Of a DNA stretch of 24,944 nt, positions 11,001 to 24,295 are shown piece by piece (position 1 is the stretch's first letter; the number at the start of each line of letters is the position of its first letter). The notes beneath the pieces are model-generated. The model saw only the letters and a list, made by a program, of their open reading frames with translations, had not been told where the DNA came from and ran no database searches. Source of the DNA: Chara braunii (lineage: Eukaryota; Streptophyta; Charophyceae; Charales; Characeae); NCBI GenBank assembly GCA_003427395.1, contig BFEA01001039.1, positions 135,905 through 160,848 on the forward strand, read 5' to 3'. Both the position numbers and the translations under genes were made by a program.

Positions 11001-12745
11001 ACAGAATCCTCTTGTTGCGTCTCCCCAGCGGCATGATGGTAATCTCACTTGTCCAGGGATCCAGGGACCACAAGCCTTTTTCTTCATCTGCTCTTGTTCT
11101 CTGTTTCTCCAGTACTACCTCCAATCCCTTTTTTGCCGACTCCGATTTTAACTGCGCACCAATTTTTGCCGAGCCTGGCTTTTGGATGATGGTCCCGTCT
11201 GAATTTTTGTTTTGGTACCCGAAGGGAAACTCATCTTGTCGTGGTGGTTATATTCACAAGTGAAGAAGGGTGGAAAAAAGACCTTTGGCCTGGAAAACCA
11301 GTTGTATTCATTCTTTCAAGTACCAGTGTGAGGATGCCCTCAGTGAGGGCGTTTCAGCCGTGACAGTCAGGTCGTCAGACTGAAAAAAGGAGAAAAAAAA
11401 AACAAAACGAAACACTGCTGTGGCGGTGAAAGCGGTCTGATTCGGTCTTTCGAGTGGTACCTGTGTGAGTATGCCCTCAGCGAGGGCATATCAGCAGACC
11501 GCAGAATTCGCCCTGCCTCACTGGCAGGGCACTCAGAGAAAAAGGGAAATAAAAGACACAAGAACAACGTCATCTCTCTCTCGCCTAGGATGTTGGTTAG
11601 ATGCATTCTTCCAAGAACTAGTGTGAGTATTGCCTCTGTGACGGCCTTCGCTGGTTTTTAAAAATTTTTCCTTTGTTTTTTTCAAGGAACACAAGGCTTC
11701 TTCTATTCTGGGCGGTGTCCGTCCAGTTGCTCATCACTGGCAAGCGTGTTTTTACAGCCACTGAGGAAGAAAACGATGAGAGAATAGGGTCAGCCTTGCC
11801 CTTGTGGCACTGACTGCCTAAGCACCCTTTCCTGTTATGCTTGAAGTGATTTGGATGCTCCCTGTCTGCAACATTCATTCCGCAGGGTCCACAGGGCCCA
11901 TAGTACTGCTGCCCGTATGATTTCCGCCGCCAGAAGGTCTTCGGGTTTTGAACTGTCTACTTTCATTAAGGTTCCCAGGAGGATTGCTGCATTGACATCC
12001 TCCGTGACATCCACGCGCCCAGCATTCCTAGAAAGCCCAGACATTTGGGCTCCACACGGACATCATAGATCTCGGTACAGTATCTTCACTAGCGGGCCTA
12101 TGTTTTTATTTTTTTTGTTTTTGCTGTTCTCGGGTGCTAAATTCCTGTGCTGGTTCCCGGGCAGCTCGGCTGAGAAGGGGCCCGGGCAGTCCCAGCAACC
12201 GGCCGGTTCACTTCCCCCGGTTCACCAGTTGCCGGGCCAGCCCCCGGGGGTGAACCGGGATACCGTTGAATCTGCTATTTTTTTTGTTGGATTTTCAGAG
12301 GGGGGGAAGTAGTATTGGGATGTTCAGGAAGGTGTGGCTATCAGGGAAAGGGTCGAGTAAACAAGGTTGATTGTCCGACCCCCTGTGGCCCAGAAATTTC
12401 AATTCGGCTCCATAGGATACCATCAGTCGAAGGGGGAAGGGTAGGAAGAGTGGACTGGAAAGCAGGACAAAAGGAGGGGGAGGGTTTAGAAAGGAATTAC
12501 CGGCGCTGCTATTCAACGACTGGACAAACGTAGACACAGCGATCCCGATGAAACCCGCCCAAGAGTTCCCCGACCCCTTCCCACCCCCTTCAAACTGCAT
12601 TGTAGATCTCCAATGGTACGGGAGGGATTGAAGGAAAAAGGAAAGGAAGAAGGAGAGATACAGAGAAAGTGAGAGAGAGGGAGAGAGAGTGCGAGAGAGT
12701 GAGAGGGAGAAGAGAGAGAGAGTACGAGAGAGAGATAGAGAGAGA

Positions 12746-12830
<85 letters not shown>

Positions 12831-14156
12831 AGGGGTTTGACGGGGACGGAGTAATCACGGTCCTGTCCCATTGCTTTCTTCCAAGCAAACTAATGTAAAT
12901 TCTTATAAATGCTCTCCCAAAAAAAAAACACAGCTATGGGACGGTAGGGGGACGGAGGAGCTAGAACATAGCAGCAGGTATTTGGCGCCGGTTTCTGGGT
13001 GAAGAGGTTCCCCCCCCCCTCCGTCATCTCCTGCTCAGTTAATCCCCGGGAAGCCAGGGCAATCAATGCTGGCAGGAAAGGTCTCCTTATGGCAGGTCAA
13101 ATCTGTTTAATCTGTTTTATGGGACGCTGGACCCGTTTTCCAGCAGGTGATGCTCCCCACTAATAGATGGAGNNNNNNNNNNNNNNNNNNNNNNNNNNNN
13201 NNNNNNNNNNNNNNNNNNNNNNNNNNNNNNNNNNNNNNNNNNNNNNNATACCATCAGTCGCCAGCAGCCCAGAAGCCGGACGAGATATGTTGAGAGACCG
13301 TCCTTGCCAAAACTTCTAGCTTTTCCAGAGTATAGCTCGACGTCCAAAGAGGTTCAGCTCGTGGAGGCAGAGCATTTTCTGTTTGTTTTTTCCTACATAC
13401 GGTGGGTCATCAGTCCGAAAGTTTCTTGCCTGGCAATCTGTCCAGATGCATGTAGTGTAGTGGAGCGAGGTCCATTCTTGGGCTTGCACCTCGGACAGCA
13501 TTGTTCCTCTCAGCCACCACCGAAACCCATTACTTTTTCTCCAGAGCATAGGGACGTTGCAGAAGCATTTAATCTAAGCAAAGCCACCTCTCAGGCATAT
13601 TCTTTTACTTGTAGCTTTGCTTGGGCGTGCATCAGGATGTGCCATTTACATCTGGTCTGTGGTCCACTGGATTGAACGATGCCAAATTGGAAAATGGGGC
13701 CTTTTGGACCCCACATCTTGAAAAGAAAATGCGGTGACTTTTCTCTGCTGATCTGCGAAGATCAGCTGTGGAGAGATCTTCATGCATTCTTTTCAAGAAG
13801 CGGGGCTGGCCCCGATTTTTTATTTTGTAAGGAGGCAGCGGCCTCCTGTGGGCTGGGCAATCGCAGGGGTGCATTTTACTCCCCTTTACTCCCCCCCTCC
13901 CCGCCCCCCGCCCCCCGCGTGATGCGCTGGGTTCGACCAGGGGTCTGCTGGCCCGAGACCGACAGGGTCCCGGTTGGGAGAGCGGCCCCTGGTCCAACCG
14001 GGGACCAGCCCTGGTAAAATTGCAATACAAACAAGCTTTGGCTGACGGCTACCTCAAAATTCCTTGTTAATTTTGAGATAAAAATAAATGAGAAAACACG
14101 AGTCAAAAATGTACCCTTTTAAACCCCTCTAGTCATCATTTATAACCCTCCACCCC

Positions 14157-14200
<44 letters not shown>

Positions 14201-17200
14201 TGGATGACCCATCACCAAAATCGAAGTTAAGTCCGGATTCTGACTACTTAGGCCAAGCGCATTTCTGGAAGTCTTTTTTTTGGGGGGGGATCCTTGCCTC
14301 TTTTTTGACCCATCTGGTTTTGCCGGGTGACCCCCCCTCTGCCCAACAGGCGGGCGTGCCTGGCCGGGTCCCGGGCCGGGTCACCTTGTTTGCCCGGGCT
14401 GCCCGGCCGTGTCCCAGCCAAAAAAAAAAAAAAATCCAAAAATTCTGAAAAAAAAAAAATGTTATGCAGAAAAATAAGCTGAAGATCGTTTGCCTCAGGG
14501 TCACATCGAAATTCTTCACCAAAAAAATAAAAATAAAAATAAAATTCTTATTTTTATGTTTTTTTTTTTTGACCCGGCCGGGCAAGTGGTCCCGGGCCAC
14601 TCTGGTAGCCTAGAACAAAATATATTATTATTTGTTTTTATTTTATTTTTATATTTGGCAAATAATCTCCCATGTGACCCTGATGCAAAGTTGTCCGGTT
14701 TATTATTCTGCACAACATAGTTTTTTTTTGGGATTTTTATTATTTGTGAGGATTGAGCCCTCAAGAAGGGGCCTTGCCATGATGTACATGTTCTGGGCTA
14801 AGGCCCCAGCAAGCCTAGTGCCTGCCCTAAGTGAAGGCGGGCCAGCAAATCAACAAGAGCCCTCTGTGCAAACATTTCCCCAAGTGGGGTCCATACAGTT
14901 GCAGCACGCCAGTTGGTTGGAGTGCACTGAGTCTAAAGTGGGGTCCATACAGTTGCAGCACGCCAGTTGGTTGGAGTGCACTGAGTCTCGAATCTCTGCA
15001 AACGTGGAAATCCCAGGGCCTCTGAGTAAGTTAGGCCCTGGGCACTTGAACGTGAGGCCGACAATGCATGCTGGGTACAGAGGCCGAAAATGCCAAAGGG
15101 AAATCGGCCCACTATCTGAATCTGGCCGCAGGCCTTGATGAAAGAGGCGCAACTGCATTGCCCCGGCTTAACTGTATTGGGCTGGGTTCAGCCACTGGGG
15201 CCCAGACGCAGGCTGAAGGGAGGCCGCCCACACGCAGCACTGGCATATAGGCAAGCAGGGCGAGTGGGCAGCATTCTTGGCCAATGCAGGCATTGTGGGC
15301 ACGCTGCGCAAATGCGAGGTGCTGCGCTGTGCAGAGCTGCGCTGCGCTGGGATGAGGCAGGCTAGCGCTAGGCGGTAGGGCGCTGCCTGTGTACTGGGCG
15401 CTTGGCGGCCATAGCCGGGCTGCACAGGGCGCAGGGGAGGTGAGTGTGAAGGTGGTTCTTCGGAGGTGAAGGGCGCTGTGTGGGTGACAAGGGAGAGTGT
15501 GGGTGAAGAGGACACGTACCTGGTGGAGGTGGAGGTCGGCATTGGTGTTGACATCATCACTCGCTGGTAGTCAAGTTGTCTGGTTGCTTTCATTGCTGTA
15601 GTTGTAGGCTTAGTCTGTAGAGTAGATAGGGCGCCTGGCGCCATTCATAAGAGAGAGCTACATTGGGTTATGCTGTTGGTGTTGCCCTGTTGGGCATGGA
15701 CATTGACTCACGGTCCTCAATTGTGGTTACTCGGTTCCATTGTGCTATCTGCTCTGGCTTTGACTACTTGGACTTCAGTGTGATTTTGCATTCTGGATTT
15801 CTGTGCTTCGTCCATATTCATGTTCCTTGCATATTTTTTAAATCATTTTTTGGATTCCCCCCCCCCCCCTAAGACCTTCCTCAGCCCTCGCCTGGCCGGG
15901 CGACCCAAACCAACCAAGGTGACCCAGGCAGCCCGGTTGGTAATGCAGCTTCTGGAGTCTTGTATTCCTTTCGCTTGTTCCCGTGCTTTCTTGACCACAT
16001 TGTGTGCTCTTATCCTCGATCAGCAGTAGCAACTCTTATGCAGGGAGGGAATCTCTTCCTTGGGTGTCACGGAGGTACGAATTATGAGGCTGTGCTTAAG
16101 TGTTCTGGTTTTGTGGACTGGGTGTTGGTTCTGGTTACATGTGCAGCAAACCAGTCGATACAAACAAATTGCTTGAAGCTATGCCAGAGCAGCACACCGG
16201 GGGAATTTCTGAAAACGGCATGTGGACACGAGATGTTGCAATGCCCAAAGAACGCTATCGTGCAGGAGCAGATCCGTCATCGAAGGGTGGAGAAGCACTG
16301 GTTTCGCCTTCAGTTTTGCTGCCAGAAAAAATAACTACGGATTTGCATGGAATGGCTCTGCGCATGCTTGCTGGCAACCGTGTAGCATCATGTACAAAGA
16401 TGTACAGGTGGGTAGTTGTTATTAGTGCCCAGTCACTGCCGTCCTGTTCTCGGCTTTCTTGCTGTTTGCTACCTTCGTTACGTACTTGCTCACTCATTCT
16501 CCCCCTTGGACGGAGGTTCCTTGTGGTGAGTAGCGATCCCGGGTACCATACGTACAGTGCTGTGTGCATGGCTGCTGTTTGTATCTGTTTTGTCTGTCAG
16601 TGTTTGCTGGTGCACCTGTTTGTTTGCTGGCCTTCTTGGTATCGATCATTTTCAACCTTTGGAACCTATTTCCTTGAACCCTGTTTATTTTTTTCCGCAT
16701 ATTTTTTCTCTTCCTATTCTATATCGTTTTTACACTTTGTTTGACCCTGTTTTGTTGGGCCTCTTTCCTCCCACGTTCTTCATTGTTGCAGACCTGTTTT
16801 CCTCCATCCTTTTCACCTTGTTTCAACCGTATCACCACTCCATGATGGTGATGATCGTATGGTGATGCCAATGATGATGATGATGATGCACCTAATAATA
16901 GGCTAACACGCCATCAGCTGAAAGCCATCTCCTTTGCCGTCCTTGCTGTGAGCGTTGTCAGGATCATTGTCGAACTCGATGCTTCACTGTTTTGCCCATT
17001 TGCAGTGTCGATGTTGCTGGATACTCTTTACGATCATTAGTTCAAGCTTCCGTAATTACAATGGACTTAATTGGCCAAGGTGTACCTTGTTTCCTGTGCC
17101 CATTCTTTTTTCATGCTCACAAACCAGTCGTTGAAGCATGAACCATCATCATCATTGTGAACCATCCGTCCGTTGTGATCAGTAATCATCATTGTCATGG

Positions 17201-20200
17201 TTATGTGCATGACTGCATACTTGTTTACTGCGAACTTCATGACCATAATCGTTATGAGAGCAGCGGTACTCCTGGATGGCCTTTTCAAGCACTTGAAGCA
17301 GAATAGATTGAATAGAATCCATTTGCAAGGAAGCCTGTTGGGAAATGTGGAAAGAAGGCGAAAAGATGAGAAAGGGCAGGGAGGGGGATTGATGGGGAAA
17401 TGTGGAAGGACAGAAGGTAGGATGGATGCTCATTACTAACTTTTGCTTTCGAAGGATGATTTTCTCTGTTTTAAGAAACTAGGAGCTGAGAAGTTATTAC
17501 ATTCCTTGTGTGTGAAACTGACGTTTACAATTCTTGTGCCACTTGCAGGGAAATCAGAAGTACAGTTCTGGAGCAGACGTTAAGGAAATTAGGAGCTGAA
17601 AAGTTAAGTAAAGAGGATGTACATAGACTGCAGTGGGAGGACTTGGAAAGCAAGAGAGCGAGTTGGACGCAATACATGAAAATTGCGGTAAGAGGTCTTG
17701 TTTTATGGGGTGGTAGTGTATGTTGTTCTCGAACTTTCTGTAGTGTTGTCTAGTGGGCTGGAACCCACATATGAGCCAGGGTGCCTGTCCTCTGTGCCCT
17801 TGAGCTTGGGTTACCCCCATGTTAGGGCACTTGCAAGACAAGCGTCGTGTCACTATACATTTGATTGGCATCAGAATTTTCTTCTTCTCCTTTTTGAGGG
17901 GCAGCCAAGCGTCTCGTTGTTGTACATTTGAGTGCCATCCGACATCTTCTTCTTCTTCTTCTTCTTCTTCTTCTTCTTCTTCTTTAAGGGGCAGCCCCTA
18001 GCGTGATTGTATCCATCTGACTGATTGTTTCACGATATGAAGTTTGAACTCATGCTCTGTTTACTAACAGCTATTAATCATCATGCTACCTGACATCAAA
18101 TATCATCCAGGAGTGAGATTGGACAAGATACTCGCCTGTGGGCACTGCAATGTCAGTCATCATGGCAGTGTATTCGTTACTATTGCTACGGTCTGACTTG
18201 TTTTCAGTGAGGGGAGGAGGACATGATGATGTTGGTTGTGGTCTGCACATTTCTACCAGTGGTGTTGATGACAAATCCGACTTCCTCTGTGTTCCATCAC
18301 AGGCCAACAAATATGGATCTTTTTCTTGCTGTAGACGCTATGGTTAATTCACTATATACTAAGTATACTTTGAGATTTGTCATACTCGGGAAGAGATCTA
18401 GTAGGAAGACATATTTGTCGAGATTATTTCAGATTCGTCATGTTCATTGAGCGTAGTGTTGAGTGCCGAGACATGGGAGGTTGCGCTTGAAATGAGTCCG
18501 GGCTTCTGTAGGGGTGTGTTGCTCTTCTTCTCTGCTCTCTCCTCTCTCCGGTTTCCATGAAACAATGCTGCATTTCACTAAATGGGCGGACTCCAAACTT
18601 CCATTATTGTTATTGAAGAGTAACGAGTTGTAGTCGGTGCTCCTTTTCTTGAATGTGCGCTGGTAATCTCAAAGCGTGTCATTTGCTTCAAGGGAACTCT
18701 CCTCATCACATGCATTTATGTGGTAGAGTGAATCTTGACCTTGAGAGGCTGTCTGAAACATAACTGGTCTTCCCTTCCAGCATCTGCTTTGTATTTCCTC
18801 TCCTCCTCCCGCTCCTTCGTTTATGTGTGTGTTTGAGTGTTGTTTTCTGTTACCTGAACTTTCCTATACTGTCTTGTAATGGACCCCCATCTGTGAAGCT
18901 CACACCATCAACCTCACGCATGGAGCTCACACTGCTGAATGAATGACAATCACAGAGGGAGAGCAAACTGCATCAGGGTCAAGACAAAGGAAGAAGAAGA
19001 ATAGGAGGCGGCTCAGGCGGGTGTTTTCTTTTTTTTTGGGGGGGGGGGGGGGGGGGGGGGATTGATACCAATGGGCGCTTCTCTCTCTTCTTGCCATTCC
19101 AACAATCAAATCTGTAGCAATGATGAAGCTAGTATCTCTCTTCCCAACTCCTCACCAATATCCGAAGTCACTCTCCATCCCGCTCTGGCACAACAAAGAA
19201 TAACAGCTGTTAACACAGTGCCGGCCTTGAGAAGCAAAGTGAAGCGAAGTGCTCTTTCTCTTCTCCGAGCAACAACAGGTAACACCAGGTAAGCTTCTCT
19301 CACTCTCTGTCTCACCACAGGACGGTCTCTCTGTCAAGCTTCTCCCTCTCATGCTTAAGCTATGCTGTATGTGCACGTCCCACTCTCCATCTCCCATCTT
19401 TCTTCCTCCTATGCTTCTTCGTCGGTTCATCATCAGGAGGCTATCAGTGACGTGCGTGTTTCAACTGTTACTGCCGTCTTGGTGTAGCTATGGCTACTCT
19501 CACTCTCACTCTCAGTCTTTGTCTCCTGTCGCCTGTCGCCTTACTCCGGCTTTTCTTAGATTCGTCTGAAGGCCAACGGTGATGTGGTTGTTTCCGATGT
19601 TATTGTCGTCTTGGTGGAATGTGTGCTTGTGGTCTGCCGCAGGTGAAGGTGTTGTTTTCGGGTGAGCGGTTGCTGTGCGACCAAGTGTTTAATAAATTGA
19701 ACCCTTTCCGGGAGGACGTGTTTAGAGATGTAACAGAGCCATCAATGTCGATGCTATTGAGCTTTGGAGAGGCCATATGTAAGAGCAAGAAGACACCCGA
19801 GAAACTCTTCTTGCTGTTGGACATTTACGAGACTTTAAGGGATCTCATGCCCGAGGTGTGCTGTGTTGCCTTGTTCTTCTTCTTCTTTTTCTATGTTCGA
19901 ATTTCGGACCCTTTCTCCTCGCACCCCCCCCCGGCTTGCTAAAGATTATTGGCTTGATTTTCTCACCCTTGCTAGTAGGACTTCTGGATGCATATTGGAC
20001 ATCAAGTGAGACAGTCGAAAAAGGCCTACTGTCAGTCTGTTCTAACAATCTCAACATTCCTCTTTTGTCTGTGTTGGGAGACATGTTCCTGAAGTTGTCG
20101 TTTATATATTGGTGCTCTCTCTTCGCGGCAATATTCTCACTTTGCTACCGTCTTCACCCGAATAGAACGCCCGGTCATTATAGCTGTATCTGGACTGAAA

Positions 20201-23200
20201 ATTGCACCAGGTACGGCTATAATGACCTGGCGTTCTATTCGGGTGAAGACGGTAATGTTTTCTGGTTAGCATCAGACAGTTGAGAGGTGCAAGTGTTTTC
20301 TCTTCCCTCGAGTCCCTCTGCCTGTTTTCTGGGATTTTTTCACGCCCTGTTGCCATAGTCAAGTGGCAGTGTCACATTGTCAAGTTGTTATTCGTACGTC
20401 TGACCTCACTGGCGTGACAAGAGGCACGGTGTGCAGTTTACTCATCCTGGGGCTTGAGACTGTTTTTTGTATTCATCTGCTGGCATCAGGATTTGAAATC
20501 TGAACTCGTGGCTCGGTAATCGGGAGGCTGCATGTATGCAAAATCCATTCACCCATGTCCTCATGTTAGAAGGGCATGGTGTCTCTCGCTACAGGAAAAA
20601 GAGGGGCATTGTTTCCATTGGATCATTCCTTTAGCTGTTCTAATACCTTTATGACTTTGTAGCTTTTGTTTCACATGGGAACCACTGATTTCCAAAATTA
20701 AAGTCTGTCTTTTTTGCATCACTCCTGAATTGTTCCGTTGGTGCACGGATTCATCTTCTAACCGATTAGTCAATCGATCAACCAACCAACCAACCAACCA
20801 ACCATTCAATCAATCAATCAAGGGACCAATCAATCAAGGGACCAATCAATCAATCAATCAAACAAACAATCAATCAAACAATCAATCAAACAATCAAACA
20901 ATCAAATCAGGCATAATCAAGCCACTTGACCACCTGCATGGCCATCAGTCATCCACCGCCCTGTTTGTCTGTCCTTTTCCTCACCTATGCATTCATGCAT
21001 TTGTTTGGCTATCTGTTCAACAGACTGATGAACCGAATAAACCCATTCAACACATTCAACGCATTGACTTAGTCAACTGAATGATTCCGTTGTTTAACCC
21101 ATTCAAAGTTCAAACCAATCAACCAAACAGCCTATCAACCAACCAACCAAAATTGGTTAACAGATGAACCAATCAACAGATCAACGGATTAACGAACCCA
21201 TCAACCCGTCAACCCATCAAGTGGCATCAGCTATGTTACCAGAGTGGCTGGGGACCACTTCCCTGGCTGGGCCAGAAATGAATTACAAAATGCTAAAATA
21301 GAAAAGAAATATCATATATTATGTATGTTATTTTATTTTTAATTCCGATCCGACCCTGAGTCAAAAGTTGTTCAGTTTATTTTTCTGCGCAACATAGTTT
21401 TTTTTTCTTGGATTTTTTGGATGTTTATATTTTTGTTTATCAAGTACTGGGACCTTCCCATGACCCTTGCCCGGCCAACCAAGGTGACCCGGGCAGCCCG
21501 GTTGGTAACACAGAGCATCAACTCATGAACCGATTAACCCTTCACCCATCAACCAATAGACTACTCGTCCTGATTAGCCTAGCTAAACAACCAAGTTGAA
21601 CCAACCATTATCCTGGCAGAAGTCCACCGTTGTGCCTATGTGCTTATCTATTCATGCATCCATCCACCCGTCAACCAGTCAGATTGATGCAATTGATCCA
21701 TCGTTTCATGCAATAATCGACTTGCTTAACCACCCACCCATTCATGCATCCATCCCTCTGTTTGTCTGTCCAATCCAGCTAACTACGCTAATTTCCATTG
21801 TTGCATCTTATTATTTCGTTTTCTTTGGTTGCTGCGTGCACAGATAGATAACATTTTTTCAGGCGCTGCTTCTTCAGCTATGCGCGATTCCTGCAAGACT
21901 TTGACAAAAAGGCTAATGGATGTTGCAAGGGAGACCTATGCAGAGTTTGAAAGTGTTGTTGAGCGCGACAACAAACCTGTTACGAACATGGACGGGGATG
22001 TGCATGAATTCACGGCATGGGTCGTCAACTATGTCAAGTTCTTGTTCAAGTACGCATTCGCTACCAGACGGTGCCTGTTGATGGAAAAAACTCTTCTTGC
22101 TCAATTTGTTGGCCTTATTGATTCTGTTTGTTTTTTTTTTTTCTATATTGTCCTACAATGCGATGTATGTCGTTACTGTGTGCCAAATTGCGAGTTCGAT
22201 TGATTTTATTTTATTTAATTTTTTTGGGTATAAGTACAATAAGACTAAGTTATATAAATGCGTAAACATGAATAGGTGGAAGTATGCAGAAATTGAGCTG
22301 GACAGGTTTGCTTCACCTGTAAGAAATAAGCGTGTACAAATCTTTTTAGCACTTATTTCAAGTTATTTCAAGTTATTTGTACCAAGTGATACACTGGTCC
22401 ATTCGGTTCGGTAAAATCAAAACAAGTTTGCTTGCTGGATTATTTGCCAGGTGTAGATTTGGTTCTGCTGAACGGCCACTCTTTTCTGAGTCCAGAGCTG
22501 CACAAGGGGGCCGTGGTGGGGCTGTAGTGAGTTCAGCTTTTGGGGCCAGCCTATGCCTGATGCCTCGACAGGTCTTCTCCCATGCCACTTTCACATGAGG
22601 GTCTGGTGTGGGAGAGGTTTGGTGAAGCGGGAAATCACAGAGAGGGTGTGCATGTCTAAAGGCTGGATATGCAATAGCAGCCCTGACTGTCATGTTGTTT
22701 GCAACAAATGTGGTACGTTTTGGTCATTGGTTATTCTAACCAATCCCAATTTGGACAATTGCGCCTGAAAGCATACAGGCAAAAGTTGTCGTAATCGGTT
22801 TGCTTAAACTGCTGGTACACGGCCCCAGTCTTGCAGAAAGTTTTTGGCAGCTGTGAAAACCTCTGTACCTAAAGATAAGCAGGATACTGAGGATTTTCCT
22901 TGTCATTATTGTACTGACTGAAGGTATGGGGTTGTGCTGTGAGGGACGGGAGAGAGAAGAAGGAGAGAAGGGAGGGAAGAGGGGGAAGGGGTAAAACGTG
23001 ATGGGTTCCTTGGGGTTGTGATTAGCATGGCACCCAGGTGGTAGAACTGTCTGTGAAGTTCAGAACAGGCAATGGACTGCCATCTTCCGCCGAACACAAT
23101 GCACCTCGTCGTGACTGTATAAGACCAAAAAGATAGCTTGTATTCATTCATAATTGGTATGCATTGTGTTCAGAGGAAGAGGGTTCGTCGTGACTGTATA

Positions 23201-24221
23201 GGACCAGAAAGATAGCTTGTATTCATTCATAATTGGTATGCATTGTGTTCAGAGGAAGAGGGTTGTTTACTGCATCCGAGTTCTCGTCCTCTGCAAACTT
23301 CCCTTGGTTGGTATCACTTTCTTCAGGATTAGAACATTTCCAGGAGTTAGAGGTTTTTCAGTTTGCAACTTTGTAGACAATAGTTTTATTGTTAGGATAG
23401 TTGTTAGTTATGCTTTATGCGTTTGGAATGCAGAAGCCGTTTATCGTTAGTATGGATCTTATGCCAGTGATGTAATTGACTTTAATTAAGCCCACACTTC
23501 CCCAAAGAAAGAAAAGCACATCGAGGTTGGGATGCAAGCTCAGGTAAGCACTGTTCAATCACTGCTAAGGGCCTTGTGCACCGCCTTTGAAAGTATGAAT
23601 GAATCATTTCAGAAGCTGTCAGACTTTTTCAAGAGTAGGTTTTCAAGATCAAGACCAATGTGCAAACGACGGACGAACGAGTTTTTTGTCTTTTCCGGTT
23701 GCATCAGCATAACAGTATGACAGCTGTTGAAAATAAGAGTCCGTCAAGGGGTTGGCCAAGGATGCTCGAGCATCCACCCAAGCGTTGCAGGCTGAGATTC
23801 GAGTGTTTCAACAGCCACTCTTGAAAGCATTTTAAGTAGTGCTCTTGTAAGCATTTCAAGAGTCACTCTGACGTCTCTTGAAAAAATTCTGGAGGACCAA
23901 CTTTCAAGAGGCTGCGTGACAATGCGGAAACTCTTGAAAACGAATTTTCACAAGTGGTGTGGCGAGGCCCTAAGCGTGGGATGATAGTAGACCGCTACTT
24001 TTTTGAACACTCTCTTGGTCCATTCAAAACTGGTGTGGCAAGGCCCTAAGCCTGGAATGACAGTATACCACTATTTTTAAACTCTCTCTCTACAATGTCT
24101 ACTATTTTTAAAGTGGTGTGGCAAGGCCCTAGCTATCTCAGTTGACTCAGGGAATCGTTCACGTTTACTGAACTTCCAGCTCTCGCACTGGGTTGCACTC
24201 TATGGGTATCTTCTGTATCTG

Positions 24222-24295
<74 letters not shown>

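Larger units (their letters stand above)
7955..16146 (+). other. EXO70: EXO70 intron between exons B and C (8192 bp, contains assembly gap)
   Basis: The intron begins gtacct and ends gtgcag, and exon B joins exon C through a shared Ser codon. It contains repeat-family copies (9325-9565 on the minus strand, 10037-10188, 10403-10594), three hairpin repeats (11308-11660), a GA microsatellite, a 75-N gap, a poly-C run, an inverted-repeat element (about 14230-14760), a 54-bp tandem duplication and a GC-rich stretch (about 15000-15640). The parts not listed separately (about 7955-9320, 9570-10030, 10600-11300, 11670-12655, 13260-14150 and 15000-15850) show no gene I can recognise. Because of the gap the true length is unknown. 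Confidence 0.85.
17688..19642 (+). other. EXO70: EXO70 intron between exons D and E (1955 bp)
   Basis: The intron begins gtaaga and ends tgccgcag. It holds an imperfect tandem repeat with a TTC microsatellite (about 17838-18020) and a 23-bp poly-G run (19038-19060). The open frame ending at a good donor near 19288 is discussed among the rejected items. The stretch 18020-19030 shows nothing I recognise. Confidence 0.85.
19856..21843 (+). other. EXO70: EXO70 intron between exons E and F (1988 bp)
   Basis: The intron begins gtgtgc and ends gtgcacag. It carries a MITE hairpin (20146-20254), a long degenerate tetranucleotide array (about 20757-21780) and a 275-bp element with inverted ends inserted into that array (21235-21509). 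No exon is missing: exon E joins exon F in phase 0 with aligned residues on both sides. Confidence 0.85.

Noticed and set aside
11308-11660. CRISPR-like array
   Set aside because: Only three decayed copies with spacers over 90 bp in a eukaryotic intron; not CRISPR architecture.
12295-12898. Long Ser/Leu and Arg/Glu open frames on both strands
   Set aside because: They are translations of the GA microsatellite.
15168-15644. 158-codon minus-strand open frame rich in Thr/Ser/Pro
   Set aside because: It lies in GC-rich sequence, has no recognisable domain, and its composition fits a chance open frame.
19062-19288. Open frame ending at a strong donor (CCAG|gtaagc) as an additional EXO70 exon
   Set aside because: Exons D and E already join in phase 0 with conserved residues on both sides; the translation does not resemble EXO70. 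Splice signals alone are weak evidence.
23532-23720. 62-codon frame ([16 protein letters not shown]) as an exon
   Set aside because: It has no resemblance to EXO70 and is not needed between exons F and G, which join exactly without it.
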